A stretch of DNA of 64,000 nucleotides from assembly GCF_030717995.2 (NCBI RefSeq), contig NZ_CP157743.1, positions 806,001-870,000 on the forward strand. The letters run 5' to 3'. Positions 35,413 through 44,460 of the stretch are shown here, piece after piece (within the stretch, counting starts at the first letter, position 1; each line of letters opens with the position of its first letter). Position numbers and translations under genes: made by a program. Below the pieces are notes generated by a model, which was given only the letters and a program-made list of their open reading frames with translations, made no database searches and was not told the origin of the DNA. The DNA is from Methylomarinum sp. Ch1-1. GTDB lineage: Bacteria; Pseudomonadota; Gammaproteobacteria; Methylococcales; Methylomonadaceae.

Positions 35413-35991
35413 TCACGATTTTTCGATGTTGATGGTTCTTGTATCGCTGTTCGGCTGTTGTTCGCGCGGTATGCGCATGGTCAGCAGGCCGTTTTTCATC
35501 GATGCCTTGATGTGGTCGGCATCGGCATCATCCGGTAACGACAGAACCCGCTGGAAGGCTCCATATCGGCGTTCGATGCGATAGAAGCTCTTGTCTTGGT
35601 CTTCACTCGCTTCTTGTTTGTTTCCTTCGATGGACAGACGCCGTCCGTTCAGCTTAATGTTCAGGTCTTTTTCTTCCAATCCCGCCGCTTCCAGCGTAAT
35701 CGTGTATTCCTTGTCGTCGCTGGAGATATTCAGTTCCGGATTGAAGGTCGGCAATCGTTGCCATTGAAAGCCGGTCTCAGGAAAGACGTCCCGGCTAAGC
35801 GCTGGAAATCTGAAGCCTCTGAAGGCCTCGTCAAACAGACGGTCGATTTCGCGATGAAAGCGGGCCATGGGATGCTGCGCGCCGAGTTGTTTATCGTATT
35901 GCTCTCTGCGTACCGGTATGGTGTCCGGTTGGGCAGTCGGGGATTCTTCGTGTTTAAACCAATTCCAGGGGTTCAGTTTTTTTAAGTTCAT
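35413..35991 (-). CDS. Hsp20-family small heat shock protein
   Basis: 192 aa with a variable N-terminal arm (about 65 residues) and an alpha-crystallin domain about 70-175. Signatures are the beta-strand run YTITLEAAGLEEKDL and LPDDADADHIKASMKNGLLTM. A C-terminal I-x-I-like tail (TINIEKS) follows, though the exact I/V-x-I/V anchor is not clear. It holds unfolded proteins for refolding. GGGAG is the ribosome site. An F2 element begins only about 45 bp upstream of the ATG, inside the expected promoter region. Confidence 0.93.
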   Translation of the reverse strand: MNLKKLNPWNWFKHEESPTAQPDTIPVRREQYDKQLGAQHPMARFHREIDRLFDEAFRGFRFPALSRDVFPETGFQWQRLPTFNPELNISSDDKEYTITLEAAGLEEKDLNIKLNGRRLSIEGNKQEASEDQDKSFYRIERRYGAFQRVLSLPDDADADHIKASMKNGLLTMRIPREQQPNSDTRTINIEKS

Positions 35992-36035
35992 AGCCGATCT
36001 CCCAAATTTTCAAACAGATAAGACCAACATTTTTC

Positions 36036-36200
36036 GTAACTATTCAGCTTGATACTAAGAAAATTTTTCTTTTACTATCAATTGCTTGCGGAAGAAGTGT
36101 ATGCGGCAAGGATGTCGCATCCAAGCCTATAGGGACATATTTACGGCGTCTTCTGGAGCAAGTAACTGATAGTAAAAGTATTTTTATACTGAATAGTTAC
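36036..36200. repeat. F2 mobile element with exact 8-bp target duplication (hsp20 upstream)
   Basis: A 165-bp element with GTAACTATTCAG and CTGAATAGTTAC ends. CATTTTTC lies directly outside both ends (36028-36035 and 36201-36208), an exact 8-bp direct repeat that supports transposition. The interior differs from the copy at 13246 and contains the AAGGATGTCGCATCC segment shared with the composite at 10556-10800. Confidence 0.9.
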
Positions 36201-36329
36201 CATTTTTCATTTTTCTAAAATTAACGCAAAATCATTTGATGGATAATCTAACACATTATTTAAGTCGTTATCGCTTTGTTTGCACCCAAACTTTTCGAGT
36301 ATTCTGCTTCAGGGCGAGTCGTTGTTTCG

Positions 36330-36358
36330 CTTTGAAACCATGCACAGCAAGCCATATT
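36330..36358 (+). promoter_or_regulatory. Sigma-32-like (heat shock) promoter candidate for cbpA
   Basis: CTTTGAAA at 36330-36337 and GCCATATT at 36351-36358 are spaced like the RpoH consensus (CTTGAAA, then CCCATNT after 13-17 bases). The GTG/ATG start of cbpA is 45 bp further on. Read by eye only. Confidence 0.5.
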
Positions 36359-36402
36359 GATTTAAACTTCGTCAGAAGCGTTAGTCATATAGGGTGTCAA
36401 TA

Positions 36403-37347
36403 ATGGAATTTAAAGACTATTACAAAATCATGGGCGTCAGCCGGGATGCCAGCAAGGACGAAATCAAGCGCGCCTACCGAAAGCTGGCGCGCAAGTATCA
36501 CCCCGACGTCAGCAAGGAGCCGGATGCCGAGGCGCGTTTTAAGGAAGTCGGCGAAGCCTATGAGGTATTGAAAGATCCGGAAAAGCGTGCCGCCTATGAC
36601 CGTTTAGGCGCCAATTGGAAGGCCGGACAGGATTTTAGGCCGCCACCCGACTGGGACAAAGGTTTTGAATTTCATAGCGGAGGCTTTACCGACGCCGACG
36701 CCTCCGGGTTCAGTGATTTTTTTGAATCGCTGTTTGGCGGCGGCCTTTTCGGAAGAGGTTTTCAACGCGCGAATTTCAATGTCCGCGGCCAAGATACCTT
36801 CGCCAAAATCAGCATCGATCTGGAAGATGCCTTCAACGGGGCCACGCGTAACATCAATTTGCGCAACACCGAGTTGGGCGAGGACGGCCGCCCGCACGTC
36901 AAGACTCGCTCGCTGAATGTGCATATCCCCAGAGGCATACGCCAGGGCCAGCATATCCGCTTGTCTGGGCAGGGTGGCGCTGGCAGCGGTCAGGGCAAGG
37001 CCGGCGATCTTTATTTGCAGATCGAATTCAATCCGCATCGTTTTTATCGCGTCGATGGCAAGGATATTATGCTGGATTTACCGATAGCGCCTTGGGAGTT
37101 GGCTTTGGGGGCAAAAATAAAAACGCCGACGCCGAACGGTCCGGTGGATTTGACGATTCCATCCGGCAATTTATCGGGCAAGAAACTACGCTTGAAAGGC
37201 AGAGGCATTCCGGGCAAGCCGCCCGGGGATCTTTATGTTATCCTGCAGATTGTCTTACCGAAAGCCGACAGCGACCAGGCCAAGGCTTTATATCGGGAAA
37301 TGCAGCAAAAACTGGGGTTTAATCCGCGTGCCGGAATGGGGGTTTAG
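36403..37347 (+). CDS. cbpA: Curved DNA-binding protein / DnaJ-class co-chaperone
   Basis: 314 aa from ATG 36403 (AGGG 8 bases upstream; a GTG at 36394 is also in frame). An N-terminal J domain (about residues 1-67) has the HPD motif in KYHPDVSK. A Gly/Phe-rich linker follows ([12 protein letters not shown]), then two beta-rich substrate-binding domains. There is no zinc-finger domain, which is typical of CbpA rather than DnaJ. It stimulates DnaK ATPase. The CbpM modulator gene begins directly after its stop codon. Confidence 0.95.
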   Translation: MEFKDYYKIMGVSRDASKDEIKRAYRKLARKYHPDVSKEPDAEARFKEVGEAYEVLKDPEKRAAYDRLGANWKAGQDFRPPPDWDKGFEFHSGGFTDADASGFSDFFESLFGGGLFGRGFQRANFNVRGQDTFAKISIDLEDAFNGATRNINLRNTELGEDGRPHVKTRSLNVHIPRGIRQGQHIRLSGQGGAGSGQGKAGDLYLQIEFNPHRFYRVDGKDIMLDLPIAPWELALGAKIKTPTPNGPVDLTIPSGNLSGKKLRLKGRGIPGKPPGDLYVILQIVLPKADSDQAKALYREMQQKLGFNPRAGMGV

Positions 37348-37671
37348 ATGACTGATAAATCCTATGTGTTAAAAGGCGTCGTGTTGGAAGAAGAAATGGA
37401 GTTCACGCTCGTCGATCTGAGTCGAGCTTGTTCGGTCCATGCCGAGTGGATCATCGCGCTGGTTGACGAAGGCATTTTGGAACCCAGCGGCAATGATGTG
37501 ACTGAATGGCGTTTTAGCGGTGATAACCTGAAACGGGTTCTTGCCGTTCAGCACTTGCAAAAAGATCTCGGCGTCAATTTGGCCGGCAGCGCGCTGGTGT
37601 TGGAATTATTGGAGGAAATCGAGGCTTTGCGCGCCCGCGTTGCCGCACTCGAAGGTCTGCACGAGCGATAG
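37348..37671 (+). CDS. cbpM: CbpA modulator protein
   Basis: A 107-aa protein with a MerR-like helix-turn-helix fold region (FTLVDLSRACSVHAEWIIALVDEGILEP) and a C-terminal helix (LVLELLEEIEALRARVAAL). CbpM binds the J domain of CbpA and inhibits its co-chaperone and DNA-binding activity. The ATG follows the cbpA TAG with no gap, the usual pair arrangement. Confidence 0.92.
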   Translation: MTDKSYVLKGVVLEEEMEFTLVDLSRACSVHAEWIIALVDEGILEPSGNDVTEWRFSGDNLKRVLAVQHLQKDLGVNLAGSALVLELLEEIEALRARVAALEGLHER

Positions 37672-38080
37672 TCATCGCGGTTACGAATCAACCTAGTACA
37701 ACACCATTATTCCAATGGCGGGTAAAGACATTAAAAAATAGCTAAGAATTCATCCGCTTGCTAAAGCAGACAACTCGTCAGATGAAAATGGATGCTGTAC
37801 TAGTACATAGTCAATATTATTCTGTCGGCAATTGCGAATGTAGGTGCAGATTTAGCCACGCTATGCGAATAAATTCGCACCTATCGCAGCAATTTCCAGT
37901 TTGGCTTTCAAAAAGGGCATGGGTCAACGGCGCTCCTCGCCAGACACACCTTAAACACAGCAAAAATGCTAAAACTGGGAATGGCTGGCGCCTACCGAGT
38001 ACCCGTCATATATAACATGACTGAATATTAGCGACGTTCCAAGCGTCGATATTTCGCATCGTAACCCGGGGGATAAAGCC
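37672..38080. other. Intergenic region with hairpins and a deleted F1 element
   Basis: About 400 bp without a gene. CTAGTACAACACCA near 37693 is roughly inverted to GGATGCTGTACTAG near 37790. GTAGGTGC and GCACCTA at about 37848-37883 form another hairpin. An F1 remnant occupies 37888-37986. The cation ATPase ribosome site (GGGGG, about 38069) is at the right end. Confidence 0.55.
37888..37986. repeat. F1 mobile element, internally deleted and reversed
   Basis: Starts AGCAATTTCCA and ends TGGGAATGGCT, the F1 inverted ends with small changes. Between them are only the F1 outer arms, in reverse orientation to 27313-27553 (AAAAAGGGCATGGG, then CGCTCCTCGCCAGACACACC). The central arms are missing, leaving 99 bp. 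Confidence 0.75.
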
Positions 38081-40942
38081 TTGGATAATAATTTATTCGA
38101 TTTCGTTTATCGCTATTTATCTCAGCCGCAGGTATGGCCCTGGTGGGTGATGTCCGCCTCGATTGTCCTCGGCATCGTCTCCGCCTGGGCCACTTGGCAG
38201 GTGCTGCAATGGCGACAAACGCAACGGGAAAGTCAGCCAAAACGCGCCGCTAAAAAAGCTTGGCACGCGCTGGACCCAGAACAAGTGCTGGTCAAATTAA
38301 ACGCTTCGGAGTCCGGCTTAGCGCCGGCAGAAGTCTCGAAGCGTCAGCGTCGCTACGGCCTCAATCGTCTACCGGAAAGCAAATCGCGCAGCGCCATATT
38401 GCGCTTCTTCGGCCAGTTCCACAACTTGTTGATCTATGTGCTGCTGATTGCTGCGTTGATTACCTATTTAATCGGCCATATCGTCGATAGTGCGGTCATC
38501 GTCGGCGTCGTCTTGATCAACGGACTGATCGGCTTTATTCAGGAGGGCAAGGCCGAGAATGCGTTGCGGGCGATTCGTAACATGCTGTCGTTGCAGGCGA
38601 CGGTGATGCGCGGCGGCAAACAGCTGAGCATCGCGGCCGAACAACTGGTGCCCGGCGATATCGTGTTGCTGCAATCTGGCGATAAGGTGCCGGCCGACTT
38701 GCGTTTGCTGAAATGTCGTAATTTCCGAGTGCAGGAAGCGGTGCTGACCGGAGAGTCACTGCCGGTTGAAAAACAGGTCGAAGCGGTCGAGCGACGGGTG
38801 GAGCTCGGGGACCGTGTGAGCATGGCTTATTCCGGCACCCTGGTCAGCAGCGGTCAGGCGACAGGCGTCGTCGTGGCTAGCGGCGGCGATACCGAAATAG
38901 GCTTGATCAGCGCGTTGGTGGCTCAGGTCGAAACACTGACGACGCCATTATTGAAGCAACTGGCGCATTTCGGCCGCTGGTTGACCGCGGCTATCCTGTT
39001 ATTGGCGACGGGCACTTTTCTATTCGGCTTTTTCTATCGCGGCTATCCGATGACCGAAATGTTCATGGCGGCCGTAGGGTTGGCCGTCGCCGCGATACCG
39101 GAAGGCTTGCCGGCGATCATGACCATCACCTTGGCGATAGGCGTGCAACGAATGGCTGATCGTCACGCGATCATCCGTCGTTTACCGGCCGTTGAAACCT
39201 TGGGCTCGGTGACAGTGATCTGCTCCGATAAAACCGGCACGCTGACCCGCAACGAAATGACGGTCGGTTCGGTGCTGACCGCCGAACAGTCATTTTCGGT
39301 CAGCGGCGTCGGCTATAATTCTGATGGCGGTTTTCAATGTCAGCAACAGGCCGTTGAAGCGCGGAATTTTCCGGTGCTGCAGGAACTGGCCCGTGCGGCG
39401 TTGCTGTGCAACGACGCCGTTTTGCATGAAACTAATGGCGAATGGACTCTGCAAGGAGATCCGACCGAAGTTGCATTACTGGCGATGGCGCTGAAAGCAG
39501 GTTTGAAAATCATGCCGGAGAGGGAAAAATGGCCGCGCACCGATGTCATTCCGTTTGAATCGGAACACAGGTTCATGGCGACCCTGCATCATGATCATGC
39601 CGGCCAAGGTTTTACTTATATCAAAGGCGCGCCGGAAAGACTGCTGGAGATGTGTACGAAACAGCGCAACGGCGCCGAAGACGGCGCGCTGGATCGCGAT
39701 TATTGGTTGGAGCAGATGCAGGCCCTGGCGCAACAAGGGCAAAGGCTGTTGGCGATCGCGATCAAAGAGGGCGGCGACGGTTTGAGGAGCCTAGAATCCG
39801 ATGATCTGGAAAGCGGTCTGACCTTGCTTGGCGTCGTCGGCATGATCGATCCGCCGCGTTCCGAAGCGATCGCCGCCGTGCGCCAATGTCAGCAGGCCGG
39901 CATCGTGGTCAAGATGATTACCGGCGATCATGCCGACACCGCGGCGGCGATCAGTTCGCAATTAGGCTTGAACGGCCAGGGCGGCGTATTGGCTGGCCAT
40001 CAAATCGAAGATTTATCCGATGCGGAATTGCGGCGGACGGTCGGCGAAGTGAATATTTTTGCTCGCTCCAGCCCCGAACATAAGCTGCGTCTGGTTAAGG
40101 CCTTGCAGGCCAATGGCCATGTCGTCGCGATGACCGGCGACGGCGTCAACGATGCGCCGGCGCTGAAAAGGGCCGATGTCGGCACGGCGATGGGACAAAA
40201 AGGCACCGAAGCGGCCAAGGAAGCGGCGGAAATGGTGTTGACCGACGATAATTTCGCTTCGTTGGCGCAGGCCGTCGTCGAAGGGAGAACGGTTTATGAC
40301 AACCTTAAAAAGTCGATATTATTTATATTGCCGACCAGCATCGGCGAAGCATTGGTGATTATCGCCGCAGTCATGCTCGGCGAGCAGTTGCCGATCACGC
40401 CGGTACAGATCCTTTGGATCAACATGATCACGACGGTGACGCTGGCGTTGACCTTGGGTTTCGAACCCAGCGAAGAAGGCATCATGCTGCGGCCACCGAG
40501 GAATCCGGACGAACCGTTGCTGACGCCGTTGTTGGTTTGGCGCATTCTTTTTGTCTCTCTGATCATGCTCTGCGGCGCTTTCGGCCTGTTTCTGTGGGAA
40601 AAATGGCAGGGTGAAACGATCGAACATGCCCGTACCGTGGCGATCAATACGATAGTGATGTTTGAAATCTTCTATCTATTCAACTCTAGGAAAATCGAGG
40701 CTTCGATCGTCAATTGGCGGGGGGTGACCGGCAATCGTTATGTGTTGCTGGCGGTGGCGATCCTGATCGTGTTTCAATTAGCCTTCACCTATTTGGATGC
40801 GCTGAATCATTTGTTCGGCACCGTCGCGATCGACGCGGAACAATGGCTGCCGATCATCTTGATCGCCTTTACGGTGTTGCCGCTCGTGGAGATCGAGAAA
40901 TTGCTTATCAGGGTATTCAAAAAGCCTAGGCGGCCGACTTAA
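38081..40942 (+). CDS. P-type cation-transporting ATPase (P2-type, Ca2+/Mn2+-like)
   Basis: A 953-aa inner-membrane pump starting at TTG 38081 with GGGGG about 9 bases upstream. Motifs in order: TGES (VLTGESLPVEKQ), the membrane motif AAIPEGLPAIMT, the phosphorylated Asp D383 in DKTGTLTRNE, KGAPE, and the hinge TGDGVNDAPALK. PEGLP in segment 4 is the P2A/P2B (SERCA/SPCA-like) form, so Ca2+ or Mn2+ is most likely; Na+/K+ types cannot be excluded. An extra N-terminal hydrophobic segment (WPWWVMSASIVLGIVSAW) precedes the usual cation-ATPase N domain. Confidence 0.9.
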   Translation: MDNNLFDFVYRYLSQPQVWPWWVMSASIVLGIVSAWATWQVLQWRQTQRESQPKRAAKKAWHALDPEQVLVKLNASESGLAPAEVSKRQRRYGLNRLPESKSRSAILRFFGQFHNLLIYVLLIAALITYLIGHIVDSAVIVGVVLINGLIGFIQEGKAENALRAIRNMLSLQATVMRGGKQLSIAAEQLVPGDIVLLQSGDKVPADLRLLKCRNFRVQEAVLTGESLPVEKQVEAVERRVELGDRVSMAYSGTLVSSGQATGVVVASGGDTEIGLISALVAQVETLTTPLLKQLAHFGRWLTAAILLLATGTFLFGFFYRGYPMTEMFMAAVGLAVAAIPEGLPAIMTITLAIGVQRMADRHAIIRRLPAVETLGSVTVICSDKTGTLTRNEMTVGSVLTAEQSFSVSGVGYNSDGGFQCQQQAVEARNFPVLQELARAALLCNDAVLHETNGEWTLQGDPTEVALLAMALKAGLKIMPEREKWPRTDVIPFESEHRFMATLHHDHAGQGFTYIKGAPERLLEMCTKQRNGAEDGALDRDYWLEQMQALAQQGQRLLAIAIKEGGDGLRSLESDDLESGLTLLGVVGMIDPPRSEAIAAVRQCQQAGIVVKMITGDHADTAAAISSQLGLNGQGGVLAGHQIEDLSDAELRRTVGEVNIFARSSPEHKLRLVKALQANGHVVAMTGDGVNDAPALKRADVGTAMGQKGTEAAKEAAEMVLTDDNFASLAQAVVEGRTVYDNLKKSILFILPTSIGEALVIIAAVMLGEQLPITPVQILWINMITTVTLALTLGFEPSEEGIMLRPPRNPDEPLLTPLLVWRILFVSLIMLCGAFGLFLWEKWQGETIEHARTVAINTIVMFEIFYLFNSRKIEASIVNWRGVTGNRYVLLAVAILIVFQLAFTYLDALNHLFGTVAIDAEQWLPIILIAFTVLPLVEIEKLLIRVFKKPRRPT

Positions 40943-40944
40943 AT

Positions 40945-41562
40945 CTATTTTATCGCCCGGATCAGTTTGACCATGTCGCCGCTGGCCGGGTCCAGCAGTA
41001 CCTTTTGAAACGGACGGGCCTGGACATTTTTCAGCGTTTGCCGGTTGATGTTGGCGCCGACCAGCGATTTGATCAGCGGGTTCATCAGGTTCATCATCGC
41101 CGCCATGACCTTGTTTGAACTCAATACATGCTCCAGCAATAATACCTGCCCGCCGGGTTTGCAGACCCGGTAAAGTTCCTGTAAGCCTTTGTTGGGTCTG
41201 GGCACCGAACAGAACACAAAGGTCGCGATCACGGTGTCGAAGCTGTTGTCGGCATAACATAAGGATTCCACATCCATCAGCTCCAGATCGACATTGATAT
41301 GCTTGCGATCGCGTTTGTTTTGCGCCTGTTCCAGCATTTTCGGACTGAAATCGATGGCGGTGATGTTGGCGTCCTGCGGATACAAGGGAAAATTCTTACC
41401 GGTGCCGACGCCCACTTCAAGGATATGCGGTCCCCTGGCCTTGGACCATAATAGCTTGCGCCAACGGCTGAAAAACAAGCCTTCCAGGACGCTTTCCAGG
41501 ACTTCGAAATAAGGTGCAATACGGTCGTAGCGGCGTCGAGTTTTTTCGCTGTCGGAGCTCAT
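40945..41562 (-). CDS. Class I SAM-dependent methyltransferase
   Basis: A 205-aa protein with motif I ILEVGVGTGKNFPLYP (about residue 48), an acidic end of beta-2 (ITAIDFSPKML), DTVIATFVFCSVP (motif II/III region) and GGQVLLLEH. It resembles UbiE-type and phospholipid N-methyltransferase-like enzymes, but the substrate cannot be read. It ends 2 bp from the stop of the convergent ATPase gene. Confidence 0.85.
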   Translation of the reverse strand: MSSDSEKTRRRYDRIAPYFEVLESVLEGLFFSRWRKLLWSKARGPHILEVGVGTGKNFPLYPQDANITAIDFSPKMLEQAQNKRDRKHINVDLELMDVESLCYADNSFDTVIATFVFCSVPRPNKGLQELYRVCKPGGQVLLLEHVLSSNKVMAAMMNLMNPLIKSLVGANINRQTLKNVQARPFQKVLLDPASGDMVKLIRAIK

Positions 41563-41648
41563 CGTGGAATAGCCTGGAAAAAGTGGGTGACAATAATGGG
41601 CCAGCTGGGTTGTCTCCCGATACCCAACTGACTCACCGTCTTCGTCGG

Positions 41649-42608
41649 TTAATTCTCAAGTTGCTGAATGCCGTCCAAATACCATTTAGGCTGGATGCTG
41701 GTTTTCGGTTTGATGAAATGCCAGACTTCGCGAATTTGTTCGGCCTGCTCATTGGCGTTTTCACGCATGATCGCATCGAACAGCACGACCGCTTCCAGTT
41801 CCGAGCCGATTTCGCGCACTTCCAGTAGTTCCGCTTGCAGTTTCAGCACGTCGGTTTGGTCTTCTTCATCGTTGGCCTGCAATTGTTCCTTTATTTCGGC
41901 AAAGACCTTATCGGTGGTTAGGCCGCGAATCTCAGCCAAATCCCGGTTGTCCCAGGCGGTCTGTAGGCTGCGGAAGGCGATTTCGGCGCCGGCCAGGAAA
42001 TCCTGTTCATTGAAGCCGTCGGGTATCATCGCCGGGGTGAAGTCGGCGTCCTGTTGAGCAGGGCTACGTGTATTCATGTTGCTTGTCTTGTCCTTGTTGA
42101 ATAACACGTCGGTGTCAAATTCGGACGAATTGCCGCCATAGGTCTGTTGATTGTCGCGGTATTGAAAAGGCGTCTGTGTATCATGGCCATCATTGCGACT
42201 ATAAGCCGGTGATGGCGTTTGTCCGGCCTTGGCCGCGAACAGGCGGTAGAGCAGATAGGCTATGCCGCCGAATATCAGGATATCCATGAAGTTAAAGCCT
42301 TCGAAGGCGCCGCCGAAAAGTAGCGAACCGAGCAGCCCGCCCAGAGCCAAGGCGCCCAACATGCCCATTAGGCCGCCGCGTTTGGAAAGATTCTGTTTAA
42401 GCGCCTGATTCTTATTATGAGCCTGCTGTTGACTGGCGGAACGGCTGCTCTGGCTGGTTGTTGAGCGGCGATAAGGCGAGCTGTAAGCAGACTTGCCGCC
42501 AAATGAGCGGGCGCCTCCGAAGCGTTTGGCTTCAGCATCGGATATAGCGCCCAAAGAAAAGGTCAGGGTCATGATGAGAGTTGCTGCAAGACCAAAAAAT
42601 TTATTCAT
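41649..42608 (-). CDS. Tim44-like domain protein (membrane-associated)
   Basis: A 319-aa protein with a signal sequence (cut near AEA, residue 27), a Ser/Arg/Gln-rich low-complexity region (about 30-75), two Gly-rich hydrophobic segments (LGALALGGLLGSLLFGG and MDILIFGGIAYLLYRLF), and a C-terminal Tim44/TIM44-like domain (about 195-315, EQDFLAGAEIAFRSLQTAWD). Bacterial members are common; their function is unclear. It is transcribed away from the metal-efflux operon. Confidence 0.88.
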   Translation of the reverse strand: MNKFFGLAATLIMTLTFSLGAISDAEAKRFGGARSFGGKSAYSSPYRRSTTSQSSRSASQQQAHNKNQALKQNLSKRGGLMGMLGALALGGLLGSLLFGGAFEGFNFMDILIFGGIAYLLYRLFAAKAGQTPSPAYSRNDGHDTQTPFQYRDNQQTYGGNSSEFDTDVLFNKDKTSNMNTRSPAQQDADFTPAMIPDGFNEQDFLAGAEIAFRSLQTAWDNRDLAEIRGLTTDKVFAEIKEQLQANDEEDQTDVLKLQAELLEVREIGSELEAVVLFDAIMRENANEQAEQIREVWHFIKPKTSIQPKWYLDGIQQLEN

Positions 42609-42720
42609 AACGTAATTTAAGTATCGGTGTTGTTGAATTAATAAGATTTATCTTATGTTCTGGGTAAATTAATTATTTTCAAGTAGAATAGTTAACTTTA
42701 TCTCGCTTAGCAATTTTAAG

Positions 42721-43125
42721 ATGATTTCATTCCTGCAAAAAATGATCATGGCGCTATTGGTGTTGCTGCAATTTGCAGCGCCGCTGGTGCATGCGCATGC
42801 AGGCATGGAAATCTCTAATCTGGGTGTGCATGTGCCAGGGTTGGAAGCTCTGTCGGTTGGAACGGATGTGGACAAGTTTAGTTCCATTAGCGGTCAATAT
42901 CATCAGGATAGCTGTTTGGTCGGCATCAGTTCGGCGATACCTCAGAAGCAAGATGCATCCGTTGAGTCTTCGTATATTGATTCGTATATTCCGGCTGAGA
43001 TGGTCTTTTCCATCGCGCTAAATGGCTGCACGATTAATTTTTCCCCGCAGGATAAGTCGCTCGTCGATCGTCTGCTTTTCTGTCTGCACAGTCCCCGTGC
43101 GCCTCCCCGTACTCTTCCTCTTTAA
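42721..43125 (+). CDS. Small secreted protein preceding the metal-efflux operon
   Basis: 134 aa with an N-terminal signal sequence (FLQKMIMALLVLLQFAAPLVHA), one His-containing segment after it (HAHAGME), and two Cys in the mature part. The C terminus reads SPRAPPRTLPL. Small exported proteins of this kind, often ending in RAPP, are seen upstream of czc/ncc-type operons (CzcI-like), but I cannot prove homology. Same strand, 78 bp before the outer-membrane factor gene. Confidence 0.68.
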   Translation: MISFLQKMIMALLVLLQFAAPLVHAHAGMEISNLGVHVPGLEALSVGTDVDKFSSISGQYHQDSCLVGISSAIPQKQDASVESSYIDSYIPAEMVFSIALNGCTINFSPQDKSLVDRLLFCLHSPRAPPRTLPL

Positions 43126-43203
43126 AAGTCATCGTCAGAATTTCTGACCTCTGTAAAAACTTCTTTTTATTTACCTGCGATCCGTTCGCAGCGGAGTTTT
43201 AGT

Positions 43204-44460
43204 ATGAAAGGCTCTAGCTTAGCTAAGTTTTGTCTGCCGTTGTTATGTCTGACGGCAACGCCGAATTTTGCCGAAAATAACTATATTGTCGAACATGTAG
43301 ATCCGATCAGCATCGATGTTCAGCTGACCCTGCCTCAGGTCATCGAGCAAACGCTGGCCAAATATCCGGATCGGACGCTGAATCAGGCGCTACAACGGGA
43401 AGCCGATGCCTTGAAGCAGCGTGGGGACAGCTGGTTGGCGGGTTCCTCCAGCCTATCGGTGCAATATCTCGATGATGTCGTGGCCGATGATATCGGCTAT
43501 CGACAGATTTCCGGACAAATACAAGTTCCATTATGGAACTGGAATCAACGTTCCGCCGGGGAGAAGGTCGCCGAGCAGGCGCAGTTGTCCGCGGACAAGC
43601 AAGTGGCGGTATTGAAGCTGCAGGTTGCCGGATTGGTCAGGGCGGCGTTATGGGATCTGGCGCTGGAAAATATCCGTTATCAGCAGTCCAAACAGATTCT
43701 CGATATTTCCGAGAAGCTGTTGCAAAAAATCCGTCGCCGGGTGGATTTGGGCGACCTGCCCCGCTCCGATTATCTGCTGGCAAAATCGGATTATCTGCAA
43801 AAACGTTCCTTGGTCACTCAGGCCGAAGCGAAAGTGATGCATGCCCGAAAAAATTATTCCATCCTTACCGGCATGAACCGGATTCCGGAAAATTATACCG
43901 AAACCTTAAGCGAGGAAGCGACGATCAGCGATCGACACCCGCTGTTGCAAGCCGTCAACGCCCAGATCGAACGCAAGCAAGCGGAACTGCATTGGGTGAA
44001 AAGCCAGGGTTCCGGACAGCCGAATCTACAGATCGGCATGCAAAACGAGAGGGATCAGCGCGGCGGCCGCGCGATACAAAGCGCCGGCGTCGGTATTTCC
44101 ATTCCGTTTGGCGGCAAGGCCTTTCTGCAGCCGCAGGTTGAGCAGGCCAATATAGAACTGACTCAGGGTCTGGCCCGGCGCGAACATTTATATCGTCAGC
44201 TGGAGAAAAATCTGCATGAAGCTGAGCATGCGCTGGAAGTGGACGAAGCGGAACTGGCGATCGCCAACGAAATGAAAGAGATCGCCGAAAGACATCTGAA
44301 GATGATCGAACTCAGTTTCGCCGCCGGCGAGATCAATTTACTGGACTTGTTGAAGATTCAGGCGCAAACCCATAACGCCATCCGTCACGCCAAAGAACAT
44401 GAAGTCCAAAAGCAACGTCACATCGCCTTTTATAATCAGGCGGTAGGAGTACAACCATGA
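43204..44460 (+). CDS. czcC: TolC-family outer-membrane factor of heavy-metal efflux (CzcC-like)
   Basis: A 418-aa protein with a signal peptide (cut near NFA-E, residue about 23) and the long coiled-coil helices of outer-membrane efflux factors, including a repeated pattern in both halves (residues about 75-210 and 260-410). It would form the exit duct for metal ions pumped by the RND protein. Its stop overlaps the next start (ATGA). The metal is not readable from this subunit. Confidence 0.87.
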   Translation: MKGSSLAKFCLPLLCLTATPNFAENNYIVEHVDPISIDVQLTLPQVIEQTLAKYPDRTLNQALQREADALKQRGDSWLAGSSSLSVQYLDDVVADDIGYRQISGQIQVPLWNWNQRSAGEKVAEQAQLSADKQVAVLKLQVAGLVRAALWDLALENIRYQQSKQILDISEKLLQKIRRRVDLGDLPRSDYLLAKSDYLQKRSLVTQAEAKVMHARKNYSILTGMNRIPENYTETLSEEATISDRHPLLQAVNAQIERKQAELHWVKSQGSGQPNLQIGMQNERDQRGGRAIQSAGVGISIPFGGKAFLQPQVEQANIELTQGLARREHLYRQLEKNLHEAEHALEVDEAELAIANEMKEIAERHLKMIELSFAAGEINLLDLLKIQAQTHNAIRHAKEHEVQKQRHIAFYNQAVGVQP

